Shown: positions 34,756 to 43,032 of the stretch, one piece after another
How positions within the stretch are numbered: the first letter of the stretch is position 1
Layout: each line of letters opens with the position of its first letter
NCBI GenBank assembly: GCA_963668605.1
Contig: OY764903.1
Coordinates: 4,774,001-4,838,000 of the forward strand
Reading direction: 5' to 3'
DNA length: 64,000 nucleotides
Source: G963668605 sp963668605
GTDB taxonomy: Bacteria > Acidobacteriota > Terriglobia > Bryobacterales > Bryobacteraceae
The notes under the pieces: model-generated
What the model was told of the DNA's origin: nothing
Database searches by the model: none
What the model saw: only the letters and a program-made list of their open reading frames with translations
Position numbers and translations under genes: made by a program

Positions 34756-36375
34756 TTGTTCCCCTTACGTCTCCCGCATCGCATTGTTCTGCTGGTCCTC
34801 CTGTTTGTTCTTGAGTTGTCACTCATTTCGGTCTGGCTGGATACTGGCAGCCTTACAGTCCGGTCCGGGCTGACCGGGATCATCAGCAGCGAGGGTCCTT
34901 GGATCCTGCGCTCGCTGGTCGCATTCGCGACGCTCTTTCTTGCACTAGGATACTTCCGCACCAGGCAATTGATCAAAACGAGCACGCTGGTCGACACCCG
35001 GCCATCCTGGAAGTTTCTTTTGGGGCACCTGGGCGCTCTGGGCGTCTTCGGATTGCTCTCCAATATGCTGTTTGGGCTCGGGATTTCGGGCTTTCAGGCA
35101 GACGTCTTAGTGGCCGGTTGGCTGGCCGCAGGACTGATCGCCATCGCGCTCGGCTGCTTTGCTCTTGTGCCTCCAGCCGTGTGGCTAAAACTGGGACGCG
35201 CCTCTGGAAATGCCTGGATCTACGCGTCGATCAGCGGAGTGGCCGCCTTTCTGGCACGCGGCGTGACCTGGTCGTTGTGGAGTTCGGCAAATCAGATTAC
35301 TTTGTGGACCTTTCACGTGGTCAAGGCGCTGCTGACGCCGTTCCTGGGCGGCATTATCGCCGATACGGGTACGATGAACATCGGCAGCCAACGCTTTCAC
35401 GTCCAGATCGCCCCCGAGTGTTCCGGCTATGAAGGCGTTGGATTGATTCTGATCTTTGGCGTCGCCTGGCTGTGGTTCTTCCGGAGCGAATTCCGTTTTC
35501 CGCGCGCGCTGATTCTGCTACCCGCGGGCGTGCTGCTGATCTGGCTGGCAAATGCCGCGCGGATCGCCGCGCTGATTCTAATCGGCAACGCCGGTGCGCC
35601 CGGAGTGGCATTGGGCGGATTTCACTCGCAGGCCGGATGGATCGCGTTCAATGCCGTGGCAATCGGGATGGCTCTTGCCGCGCGCAACTCCGCGTGGCTG
35701 ACCGTGGGCGGCGTGCAACCGGATGTCCTCGATGAACCATCCGAAAATCCAGTTGCGCCGTATCTGATGCCCTTTCTGATGATCATGGCCGCAGCCATGA
35801 TCTCGCGCGCGGCGGCAGACGGATTCGAATGGCTGTACCCATTGCGGTTCTTGGCTGCCGCAACGACGCTGTGGGTCTTCCGTGCCCGCTACAGGGAACT
35901 CGACTGGCACTTCGGCTGGCTTTCGATTGCGACGGGCGCTGTGGTCTTTGTGCTCTGGCTGGCACTTGATATGGCGGGCGGCGAACACACCGGGAAATCG
36001 ATCGGCACGGCCCTGCAGTCCTCGCCCGATCTTGTTCGCTTCGGCTGGCTCGCTATCCGGACGCTGGCTGCCGTGGTCACGGTGCCAATCGCGGAGGAAC
36101 TCGCGTTTCGCGGATTTCTGCTGCGACGCCTGATTTCCGTGGATTTTGAGGCGGTCGCGTGGCGCGACTATAGTGCACTCGCGCTGATCGTCTCTTCCGT
36201 TGCATTCGGATCGCTGCACGGCGAGCGCTGGTTGGCCGGCAGCCTGGCCGGTCTATTGTACGCCGGAGCAATGTTGTGGCGCGGCAGAATCGGCGACGCC
36301 GTGGTCGCGCACGCCACGACCAACGCGCTGCTGGCCGCGTGGGTCCTACTCGGCCAGCGCTGGTCGTTGTGGTAA
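34756..36375 (+). CDS. xrtE: Exosortase E / CPBP protease fusion, VPEID-CTERM system
   Basis: 539 aa, polytopic. The N-terminal exosortase unit has catalytic Cys222 in APECSGYEG, Arg269 in LANAARIAAL and His290 in GGFHSQAGW. The C-terminal unit is a CPBP (CAAX/Abi-type) membrane protease with E447-E448xxxR452 (PIAEELAFRGFLLRR), FxxxH488 and H519xxxN523. This fusion is the defining build of the family named exosortase E/protease, VPEID-CTERM system, and the matching substrate lies next to it. Start is TTG at 34756: an in-frame stop at 34726 leaves no ATG or GTG, and no clear SD is seen, so translation may be weak. It should cut and transfer or anchor the VPEID protein at the inner membrane. 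Confidence 0.93.
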   Translation: MFPLRLPHRIVLLVLLFVLELSLISVWLDTGSLTVRSGLTGIISSEGPWILRSLVAFATLFLALGYFRTRQLIKTSTLVDTRPSWKFLLGHLGALGVFGLLSNMLFGLGISGFQADVLVAGWLAAGLIAIALGCFALVPPAVWLKLGRASGNAWIYASISGVAAFLARGVTWSLWSSANQITLWTFHVVKALLTPFLGGIIADTGTMNIGSQRFHVQIAPECSGYEGVGLILIFGVAWLWFFRSEFRFPRALILLPAGVLLIWLANAARIAALILIGNAGAPGVALGGFHSQAGWIAFNAVAIGMALAARNSAWLTVGGVQPDVLDEPSENPVAPYLMPFLMIMAAAMISRAAADGFEWLYPLRFLAAATTLWVFRARYRELDWHFGWLSIATGAVVFVLWLALDMAGGEHTGKSIGTALQSSPDLVRFGWLAIRTLAAVVTVPIAEELAFRGFLLRRLISVDFEAVAWRDYSALALIVSSVAFGSLHGERWLAGSLAGLLYAGAMLWRGRIGDAVVAHATTNALLAAWVLLGQRWSLW

Positions 36376-36387
36376 AGCTGATTTCTT

Positions 36388-36432
36388 TGGTCGGGGCGGG
36401 GCGATTTGAACACCCGGCCGCCTGCGCCCAGG
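36388..36432 (-). pseudogene. 3' half of a tRNA-Pro(TGG) gene: probable integration scar
   Basis: Reading the minus strand: loop CCTGGGC with anticodon TGG, stem arm GCAGG, variable CGGCC, T-arm GGGTG-TTCAAAT-CGCCC, acceptor arm CGCCCCG, discriminator A and CCA. All of this fits the 3' half of a bacterial tRNA-Pro. Upstream of the anticodon loop homology stops: the expected CCTGC arm is ACTCC and no D-arm or 5' acceptor arm (CGGGGCG) exists. It sits 12 bp after xrtE. Such 3' fragments are left as distal attachment sites by tRNA-targeting integrases. Confidence 0.75.
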
Positions 36433-36704
36433 GGAGTCGGCTCTTTGCTCAAAGGTAACCCAGGTGACCTCAACAGATGCCGTTCTGACACAGTTTTGGC
36501 ACAGGTAAGGCCGCTGTCCGCTCGATATTTCCGGAGGTTTTGACACAGCCAGAAAAGAGCAGGGGCGCGCCGCATCAGTTTTATGTTCAAGGACGTTCAA
36601 TCGTCCGGAGAGCCTGCCTTTTTGCTTGTGGAGTTCCGACACTGAGAAAAGCAGCTGGCCAGCGCGAACTCAGTTGCTGCAGAGTCCAGTTCTGGACAAG
36701 GAGT
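36433..36704. other. Non-coding stretch between tRNA-Pro scar and AbiEii
   Basis: No convincing gene. It contains a GTCCAG-TT-CTGGAC palindrome just past the abiEii stop and a GGACG/CGTCC stem. One minus-strand frame (RADSGLTCAKTVSERHLL) runs into the tRNA scar the way decayed integrase tails do, but it is too short to identify. Confidence 0.4.
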
Positions 36705-37628
36705 TCAGTCGGAAACCCCCAGAATTTCACTCAGCCTCCCGGTGAGCATGGAACGCTTTTTCTCGTCAAGCCTTTCCAGGTTTTCGAGCCGCCAGCGCAC
36801 AGCGGGCAGTAGATCAGCGCCGAGCAAAGCCAGCGGCGACCAGTCCGGGTACCCGCGTTTGATCGACATGAGGAAGCGGCGGTGATCCGCGGGCATGTTC
36901 GCGACGACGTCGGTTATCAAGTCTTCTCGCGTCTGCAGGAGTTCATCGAGTGTCACGGGCCTCTCTGTCATGCCGTCAAAACCTCTGGCGAATTCCGCCG
37001 CGATATCGAGCCGGGCAGGAGCCAGCACCTCTGCCATTGGGCGATTGTGGCTCACGAGGTAGACGAGAAAGGCCTTGCGGAGATCGTCTGTGATGCCTTC
37101 GTTGGCCAGCAGTTCTCTGATGTCGAAAAGGTCGCGGGGATGCTGGCGGTCGAGTGCGGCGACGATCTTGCCAGCGTAAAGATCCGGAAAGCTTACGACT
37201 TGCATTTCCGCAAACCCAAATTCGTCCTCTACGCGCGGCGACACAATTCGTATCGCAGGCTCAAAGACACAGCCGCGCAGGACCGGCGTGACTTCGATCT
37301 TTACTTGCACGCCGTCCGCGCGCACAAGCAGCTTTGTGACGCAGTCTTCGCCCTGCAGCGAGACCGGCGTCACGCGCGCGCCCGGGATACCGCGTCCGAT
37401 ACTGATGCACATGCGCCGTATCCCCTGATCGATCGCCTTCAGTGACGCCGCTCGATCAGCAATGGGCAAATAGGTAAGGTCAATGTCTACAGACAGGCGA
37501 GGCATATCGCGCCAGAAGAGATTTATGGCGGTTCCGCCTTTGAGAGCGAAACAAGTCTCTCCCGCAACGAGTGGGATGGCCTTGACTAGCAGTGCGACCT
37601 GGCTGCGATAGAGGTCAGACAGCGGCAT
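36705..37628 (-). CDS. AbiEii/AbiGii-type nucleotidyltransferase toxin
   Basis: 307 aa from the ATG at 37628, which has GGAG 7 nt upstream; a longer start at 37664 overlaps the partner by 50 bp. Nucleotidyltransferase motifs: LKGGTAINLFWR (GG-T), then LSVDIDLTYL (DxD), then YAGKIVAALDRQHPRDLFDI with the conserved K, R and DLFD. AbiEii toxins transfer nucleotides to tRNA or other targets and cause abortive infection. It follows the antitoxin with a 14-bp overlap. The cassette lies between a tRNA scar and an intact tRNA, a typical defence-islet place. Confidence 0.88.
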   Translation of the reverse strand: MPLSDLYRSQVALLVKAIPLVAGETCFALKGGTAINLFWRDMPRLSVDIDLTYLPIADRAASLKAIDQGIRRMCISIGRGIPGARVTPVSLQGEDCVTKLLVRADGVQVKIEVTPVLRGCVFEPAIRIVSPRVEDEFGFAEMQVVSFPDLYAGKIVAALDRQHPRDLFDIRELLANEGITDDLRKAFLVYLVSHNRPMAEVLAPARLDIAAEFARGFDGMTERPVTLDELLQTREDLITDVVANMPADHRRFLMSIKRGYPDWSPLALLGADLLPAVRWRLENLERLDEKKRSMLTGRLSEILGVSD

Positions 37629-38490
37629 CAAGTGTCTCCGGAACAGTGATGTTGTACTTGGCATCGAGCTTTCCGCCGCGCACGATCATGCGTTTGCCGC
37701 TGCCGAGGTCTATTCCATCCCGGTTCAGCCCTTTCAGCCAAGCATGATTGTGCCGCTCGGCAAACCACAGGAAGAGTCGTTTCACCTTCACGCTGCGGCA
37801 ATGGGCAAGCAGCGGCTCTAGACGGCGTGGGCTCAAGTTCCTCAAGCCCTCCATCAGCACGTCCGCCTGATGAAATGTCTCGCGGTTAGGGATCTCGTCC
37901 AACAGTTCGAGAATCGCCCGCTCCGGTGAAGAAAGGATCAGAGGCCAGCCCCAGTGCCCCCACTGCTGACGGATGAGTCCTGCCGGCAGATCAGAGTTGA
38001 GCGCCCCGTCATTCTGCGCCACTCCGTCCGGACCATCGAGGTCCAAAGCTACGGACTGATCCCTGAACAGTCTTGTCGCCTTGTGAAAGGCGAATTGGTT
38101 CTCCAGGTGAAGTTTGGACATCCAGCCGGGTGGCGTGTGATTGCCATAGAGGTGGATTTCGCGAGGGCCGACCACGTTGAGGTAATGGCCGAATCCCTGA
38201 GTCTCTAGCGCCGTGCGACCGCCCACAGCCAAGGGATATTTGAGCAGACTCTGGAGAGAGATGACCACGTTCTGCCAGCGCAGGCTGTCGTCCTCAACGG
38301 GTTCCGGCATTTTTGCGGGCGGACGTCGGTATACGCCGCGTGCGATCTGTTCCAGCCAACCGCTCTTCACGTACTTGCTCCGCAGACCGCTTGAGAACCC
38401 GTGACGCTCAAGCCATGCGGCATCGACCAACAGCCCATCAGGGAGGTTGTGCTGCAACCAGTTTAGCTTCCCTTGGATTTGCGCTCCCAT
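37615..38490 (-). CDS. AbiEi-type antitoxin / transcriptional repressor
   Basis: 291 aa from the ATG at 38490; a TTG three codons earlier is less likely because the -10 element overlaps it. An N-terminal winged-helix AbiEi_3_N-like domain (LPDGLLVDAAWLERHGFSSG, YVKSGWLEQIARGVYRRP) leads to the AbiEi C-terminal domain (SLQSLLKYPLAVGGRTALET, LILSSPERAILELLDEIP). In type IV toxin-antitoxin systems AbiEi represses the operon and neutralises AbiEii without stable contact. Start codon lies about 7 nt from the -10 box, so the mRNA is likely leaderless. Confidence 0.88.
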   Translation of the reverse strand: MGAQIQGKLNWLQHNLPDGLLVDAAWLERHGFSSGLRSKYVKSGWLEQIARGVYRRPPAKMPEPVEDDSLRWQNVVISLQSLLKYPLAVGGRTALETQGFGHYLNVVGPREIHLYGNHTPPGWMSKLHLENQFAFHKATRLFRDQSVALDLDGPDGVAQNDGALNSDLPAGLIRQQWGHWGWPLILSSPERAILELLDEIPNRETFHQADVLMEGLRNLSPRRLEPLLAHCRSVKVKRLFLWFAERHNHAWLKGLNRDGIDLGSGKRMIVRGGKLDAKYNITVPETLDAAV

Positions 38491-38497
38491 GGTTCGC

Positions 38498-38526
38498 AAA
38501 ATAGCGCATTCTCAAACTAAAGGCAA
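38498..38526 (-). promoter_or_regulatory. Promoter of the AbiE operon
   Basis: Minus strand: TTGCCT (38526-38521), 17-bp spacer, TATTTT (38503-38498), then 7 nt to the ATG at 38490, giving a probably leaderless transcript. Two GTTTGC repeats just upstream (minus-strand GGTTTGCAGTTTGCGATG) could be AbiEi-binding repeats. The remaining stretch to the tRNA-Arg gene (38560-38838) shows no supported gene. Confidence 0.55.
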
Positions 38527-38838
38527 GTTCATAAACATCGCAAACTGCAAACCGTGGGTATGTGAAATGGAATTAATGCAAACCAGCCTGCACATGCAGA
38601 AGACGCTGCTCTTTCAAACGGCAGGAAGCAAACCACAATGAGAGGTCGCCTTCTGCGCCGCAGTGCTCGCGGTAAACACTACATTCCGGCTCAGGCTGTG
38701 GAACCCGTATTGGTCGTTTGCTGTCGCGAACCGCTCGTCGCTCCATGAGCCTTGTGGAAGAATCGCAATTGCGTAGAGCCTTTGTATTGCAAAATCAGGG
38801 GTTCGAGCCATTTCCTGCAAGTGTAAGATCTGGTTGGG

Positions 38839-38915
<77 letters not shown>

Positions 38916-39012
38916 ATAGGGATGAAAACCGCGAATGCGATTTCATCGTAACATGCGGCTTGCCCGCTCCGCAATTTTTCGTGTTCGCAGCGCGTGTTAG
39001 CGTAGTGATTGT

Positions 39013-39318
39013 ATGGCCCGTATCAGAGTGGGTTCGCTTGCACAGCTACCTCCGGGGAGCGTGTCGGAATTCAAGATCGGTGAAGATTCGATTGCGCTCT
39101 GCAATGCCGACGGAGAGATTCATGCCGTCGACGGGTTGTGCCCACACAGGCAGGGTCCGCTGGGACATGGCGCACTGCACGGGCACATGCTCGCTTGCCC
39201 GTGGCACGCCTGGGAGTTCGATTGCCGGACCGGCGAGCATGACTACAACCCGGAGCTCCGCTTGCAGACGTTCGCTGTCAGCGTACAGGACGGCAGCATC
39301 TTCGTCGAGATCCCTTAA
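39013..39318 (+). CDS. Rieske-type [2Fe-2S] ferredoxin, NirD-like
   Basis: 101 aa, soluble single-domain Rieske protein. Cluster ligands: Cys-x-His in GLCPHRQGPLGHG and Cys-x2-His in LACPWHAWEFDCRTG. Lengths and order match NirD or dioxygenase ferredoxin components. No oxygenase or nitrite reductase is adjacent; the next gene, mutM, begins immediately after its stop codon, so they are likely co-transcribed. Electron partner unknown. Confidence 0.93.
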   Translation: MARIRVGSLAQLPPGSVSEFKIGEDSIALCNADGEIHAVDGLCPHRQGPLGHGALHGHMLACPWHAWEFDCRTGEHDYNPELRLQTFAVSVQDGSIFVEIP

Positions 39319-40110
39319 ATGCCGGAATTGCCTGAGGTCGAAACCGTCGTTCGCGGATTATCGCCGCGCTTGGTGGGACGGCGTATCGAGAACATCGAGA
39401 TCATTTCGCGGCGCATCCCGCGGCGTGGGATCAGCGCGGCGCTCGGGCAGCGCATCCGCGCGGTTCGGAGGCATGGCAAGTATATTCTCATCGAGCTTGA
39501 AGCCGGCCTGCTGATCGTCCATTTGCGTATGACGGGACGGTTCCGGTTCGGCGGCGAACCCGGCGCCTACACGCGAGTCGTGGTAAGCCTCGACTCGGAA
39601 GCGCTGCACTTCGAGGACGTACGCCAATTCGGCACGTTTCAATATTACCGGGAACTTCCGCCGGAGTTGACGGCCCTCGGTCCTGACGCTCTCGAAATTG
39701 CTCAGCCCGAATTTGCGGCACGCCTGCGCGCGCGCGGCCGGCAGATTAAGCCGCTGCTGCTCGACCAGACGTTTCTTCGCGGGTTGGGAAACATCTATGT
39801 CGATGAGGCACTCTTCGCCGCACGGATTCACCCGCGCACGATGGCGTCGTCGGTAAGCGGAAAGCGCGCCGCCGCGTTGCACCGCGCCATCACGGCCGTT
39901 CTGCTCGAAGCCATCGAGCGCGGCGGTTCCTCGATCTCAGACTTCGTCGACCCGTACGGACGGCAAGGCTCCTATAGCGTTCAACACCAGGTTTACGGAA
40001 GAGACGGCGAGCCATGCCCGCGCTGCGGCAAATGCCTGATCGTGCGCGAAGTGGTCGCGCAACGCGGCACGCATTTCTGCCCGCGCTGTCAGTCCTCTTC
40101 TTCCGGTTGA
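39319..40110 (+). CDS. mutM: Formamidopyrimidine-DNA glycosylase (Fpg/MutM)
   Basis: 263 aa. Starts PELPEVETVVRGL with catalytic Pro2 and Glu3; Lys57-region RRHGKYILIEL; helix-two-turn-helix Asn in FLRGLGNIYVDE; C-terminal zinc finger with CPRCGKCL and HFCPRCQ. Excises 8-oxoguanine and FaPy lesions. The ATG follows the Rieske TAA with no gap. Its 3' end overlaps the convergent folP end by 22 bp. Confidence 0.96.
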   Translation: MPELPEVETVVRGLSPRLVGRRIENIEIISRRIPRRGISAALGQRIRAVRRHGKYILIELEAGLLIVHLRMTGRFRFGGEPGAYTRVVVSLDSEALHFEDVRQFGTFQYYRELPPELTALGPDALEIAQPEFAARLRARGRQIKPLLLDQTFLRGLGNIYVDEALFAARIHPRTMASSVSGKRAAALHRAITAVLLEAIERGGSSISDFVDPYGRQGSYSVQHQVYGRDGEPCPRCGKCLIVREVVAQRGTHFCPRCQSSSSG

Positions 40111-40952
40111 GGTATCTCGCGAACGATGGCGTCGGCCACCTGCACGGCGGCCATCATTTCATGTACGGCGTGAACGCGGATGATATGCGCGCCGCCGAAG
40201 ATCGCCGCCGTCACTGCGGCCGCGGTAGCGAATTCGGTTTCGTCCTCACCAGGCTGTTTGAGGAACGATTTGCGCGATGGACCCACCAGTATGGGAAGAT
40301 CGAGCTCCACCAGCTCGGGTAAGCGCGCAAGGATCTCCAGGTTCTGCTCCTTGCGCTTTCCAAAGCCCAGGCCGGGATCGATGACGGTACGTTGCCGCTC
40401 CAACCCATCGAGCCTCGCCCGGTTCACGGTAGCCTTCAGATCGGCGATGATCGCGCCCATCGAGTCCTTTAGCTTCGGCAGCTTGGCCCAAGTCTCCGGC
40501 GTGCCGCGCATGTGGTTCAGGATGATGCCCGCATCGTACTGCACGACGACCTTAGCGAGATGGGGATCGAGCGTCAGGCCGCTGGGATCGTTGACGATCT
40601 CGACGCCGTAATCCAGCGCCACGCGCGCGACAGCGGACTTGTAAGTGTCGACGGAGACGGGGATCGAGAGCTGGCCGCGCAGGCGCTTCAGTACGGGCAC
40701 GATGCGGTGCAGTTCCGTCTCTTCGGAGATCCGCGCCGAGCCCGGTTTCGTCGATTCCGCGCCGATGTCGATGATATCGGCGCCGGCCTCTTCCAGCTCA
40801 ATGGCACGCGCGAAGGCGCGATCCGGGTCGGCGAACTTTCCACCATCGGAGAACGAATCGGGCGTCACGTTGATGACGCCCATAATCAGTGTTCTCTCGC
40901 CGAGCTGCAGCCCGCGGTTCTTCAATTTCCATTCGTAGCGTTTGCGCGTCAT
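40089..40952 (-). CDS. folP: Dihydropteroate synthase
   Basis: 287 aa TIM barrel making dihydropteroate from pABA and DHPPP in folate synthesis; the sulfonamide target. Signatures: MGVINVTPDSFSDGG, DIIDIGAESTKPGS, VSVDTYKSAVAR, EIVNDPSGL, IDPGLGFGKRKEQN, VGPSRKSFL and the terminal IRVHAVHEM. The AESTKPG is a variant of the usual GESTRPG. Start is 3 bp after the GNAT gene stop, so they are co-transcribed; the 3' end overlaps mutM. Confidence 0.96.
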   Translation of the reverse strand: MTRKRYEWKLKNRGLQLGERTLIMGVINVTPDSFSDGGKFADPDRAFARAIELEEAGADIIDIGAESTKPGSARISEETELHRIVPVLKRLRGQLSIPVSVDTYKSAVARVALDYGVEIVNDPSGLTLDPHLAKVVVQYDAGIILNHMRGTPETWAKLPKLKDSMGAIIADLKATVNRARLDGLERQRTVIDPGLGFGKRKEQNLEILARLPELVELDLPILVGPSRKSFLKQPGEDETEFATAAAVTAAIFGGAHIIRVHAVHEMMAAVQVADAIVREIPQPEEED

Positions 40953-40955
40953 TAG

Positions 40956-41783
40956 TTATCCGTATTCAAAACCGGCGATTGCGAAGACCTGGGAATCATT
41001 CCGGACGAAGGGAGCCGGACCCTTCACGCCGGGCCGGACCATTCTGACGAGTTGCCTGCGACGCTCGAAACCAAAGTCCTGCGCCATGTTCAGCGCCGCT
41101 CCGTTTTGCGGAAGCAGATCCCAATACACGTTCTCGCCCGGATGCAGCCCCAGGAACCATTGAAGCAGGTTTCGCGCCCCCGCTGCATCGCGGCTGACGC
41201 AGGGACCGAAGTAAGCGGCGTTGGCGCCGGGGCGTCCCATCGCAAAAGCGGAACCCGGCGCGATGGCGGCCTGCTCCCGCGCGAGGTCCGCAAGCAGCGT
41301 CGAACGATCCGCTCCGAAGGCCGTGCGGTCGAGACTCAAACAGCTTGCCAGCTCGGTCGCGAACACATCCGCGTGGAGCGAAAGATCACCCGCCGGCCGG
41401 TACCAGCGCTCCACCGGCGACTCATCTTCAAATCCGAGTTTTCGATAGAGCGCATACCCCATGTCCGTGGCATCGAGCTTCAGCCACGCCACGCTGCGTG
41501 ACTCGGCGAAGGCGATCAAGCGCTCCATCAGCCTCCGTGCGAAACCGCGTCCGCGAAAGGCAGGATCGGTCAGTACCATGCCGATCCAGGCGAGATCGCT
41601 CCCGTAGCAGACTACCGTCGCGGTCGCTGCCACCACGCCCTGCTCCTCGATTCCAAAACAGCCTTCGGGCTCCAGCCGCAGGACGCGCGCCCAGTCGGCT
41701 TCGGTCTGGTTCCAGCCCGCGGCGCGGTTCAGCCGCATCACATCCGGAATGTCCGCACTGCGCAACAGCCGAATCTCACTCAT
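40956..41783 (-). CDS. GNAT N-acetyltransferase with YitH-like C-terminal domain
   Basis: 275 aa from ATG 41783 (MSEIRLLRSAD); an upstream start adds 12 residues inside the permease gene. The N-terminal GNAT fold has the acetyl-CoA motif (VLTDPAFRGRGFARRLMERL) and ALYRKLGFEDE. The second half (ARNLLQWFLGLHPGENVYWD, LPQNGAALNMAQDFGFERRR) matches the YitH/Acetyltransf_18 type domain. Substrate unknown. The start overlaps the upstream permease stop by 8 bp. Confidence 0.88.
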   Translation of the reverse strand: MSEIRLLRSADIPDVMRLNRAAGWNQTEADWARVLRLEPEGCFGIEEQGVVAATATVVCYGSDLAWIGMVLTDPAFRGRGFARRLMERLIAFAESRSVAWLKLDATDMGYALYRKLGFEDESPVERWYRPAGDLSLHADVFATELASCLSLDRTAFGADRSTLLADLAREQAAIAPGSAFAMGRPGANAAYFGPCVSRDAAGARNLLQWFLGLHPGENVYWDLLPQNGAALNMAQDFGFERRRQLVRMVRPGVKGPAPFVRNDSQVFAIAGFEYG

Positions 41784-43032
41784 ACCGCAAGCATACAATC
41801 GGATCGAGGTTGGCGGCACGATTCGCCGGATAGTAGCCGAAAAAAACTCCGACGCTAACCGAGATCAGGACGCCGAGGGCAATCCACAAATACGAAAGTG
41901 TCGCCGGCACGCTCGGTACAAATACGCGTACGAGAAACGAAATCAGTGCGCCGAACAGAATGCCAATCACGCCGCCAATCACTGTAAGCACGATAGCCTC
42001 CAGCAGGAATTGAACGCGGATGTCCGCCTTGCGCGCGCCGATCGCTTTACGAATTCCGATCTCGGCGGTCCTCTCGGTCACGGAAATCAGCATGATGTTC
42101 ATGACCCCGATTCCACCTACCAGCAGCCCGACGGAGCTGATGATGCCCGTCAGCAGGACGAGCGCGCCGGTTAGTTGATTCCACAATTTCGAGAGGAAGT
42201 CCGGCGACGTGATTTCGAAATCGTTCTCGCCTTTGTACGGTACACGGCGGATACGGCGAAAAACGTCGGTAACCTCGTCGCGCACCAGTTCAGGATTGCC
42301 GCCCACGGGAACGGTAAAGGCGATCGCCAACTCCTTCGACTCCGGATATTTCTTCTTGAAGTCGGTCAGCGGGATGATGGCAAACTGGTCAACGCCGGGA
42401 CCACCGAACAGTCCCGGATCCTTTTCGAATACTCCGATGACATCGTACAATCGGCCGTTCAAGTAGATCGTCTTGCCGACGGGCTCAACGTGCGGGAACA
42501 GCGAGTCCGCGATCGCTGCGCCGATCACGACAACCTGCCGGGCGTGTTCCTCGTCGTATTTACTGATGAAACGCCCGACACCCACGGCAAAGAGCGGGAT
42601 CGCGTCGGCATACTCAGGCTCGGCGCCGCGAACGATGATGCGCTCCACGCGCTGGCTGCCATAGCGCGCGTCGTTGCTGTCGCCGAAGAAAAAGCCGCGG
42701 GTCCCGAAAGTGGTGGCGGAGTCGATCGATTTCGACAACTCCCGCAAGGCCGCGGCATCGCCATACTGTATATATTTTCGCTGCCGAATTTTCTGCGGCA
42801 TCCGGCCGAAGGTCGGCCCCACAGGAATTCGCGTAATGAAGTATGTGCGCGAGCCGAACGCCTCCACGCGCTGCTGGATGTAGCGGTTGAGCCCTTCGAT
42901 AATCGCTGCCACCGAGATCACTGAGGTCACGCCGATGACTATGCCTACGATGGTCAGAGTCGAACGCACCTTATGCGAACGCAGAGTGTCCAGGGCAACG
43001 CCGAGATTTTCGCGGAATTCAGCAACCGTCAC
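41776..43032 (-). CDS. ABC transporter permease, MacB/FtsX type
   Basis: 418 aa. N-terminal TM (STLTIVGIVIGVTSVISVAA), a large periplasmic MacB_PCD domain (FITRIPVGPTFGRMPQKIRQ, VVVIGAAIADSLFPHVEPVG), then three C-terminal TM helices (LVGGIGVMNIMLISVTERTA, EIGIRKAIGARKADIRVQFL). GTG start inside TAGTG overlapping the upstream permease stop. No ATPase or membrane-fusion gene in the window; probably a mechanotransmission-type exporter completed elsewhere or by an adjacent unit lost here. Confidence 0.92.
   Translation of the reverse strand: MTVAEFRENLGVALDTLRSHKVRSTLTIVGIVIGVTSVISVAAIIEGLNRYIQQRVEAFGSRTYFITRIPVGPTFGRMPQKIRQRKYIQYGDAAALRELSKSIDSATTFGTRGFFFGDSNDARYGSQRVERIIVRGAEPEYADAIPLFAVGVGRFISKYDEEHARQVVVIGAAIADSLFPHVEPVGKTIYLNGRLYDVIGVFEKDPGLFGGPGVDQFAIIPLTDFKKKYPESKELAIAFTVPVGGNPELVRDEVTDVFRRIRRVPYKGENDFEITSPDFLSKLWNQLTGALVLLTGIISSVGLLVGGIGVMNIMLISVTERTAEIGIRKAIGARKADIRVQFLLEAIVLTVIGGVIGILFGALISFLVRVFVPSVPATLSYLWIALGVLISVSVGVFFGYYPANRAANLDPIVCLRYE

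Noticed and set aside
36168..36642. Minus-strand frames through the end of xrtE and the tRNA-Pro scar
   Set aside because: They run antisense to xrtE and through the tRNA fragment. A decayed integrase tail is possible but cannot be shown from so few residues.
38790..38830. GGGGTTCGAGCC next to the tRNA-Arg gene, resembling a T-arm
   Set aside because: The stem does not pair (AGGGG against CATTT), and no acceptor or anticodon arm can be built around it.
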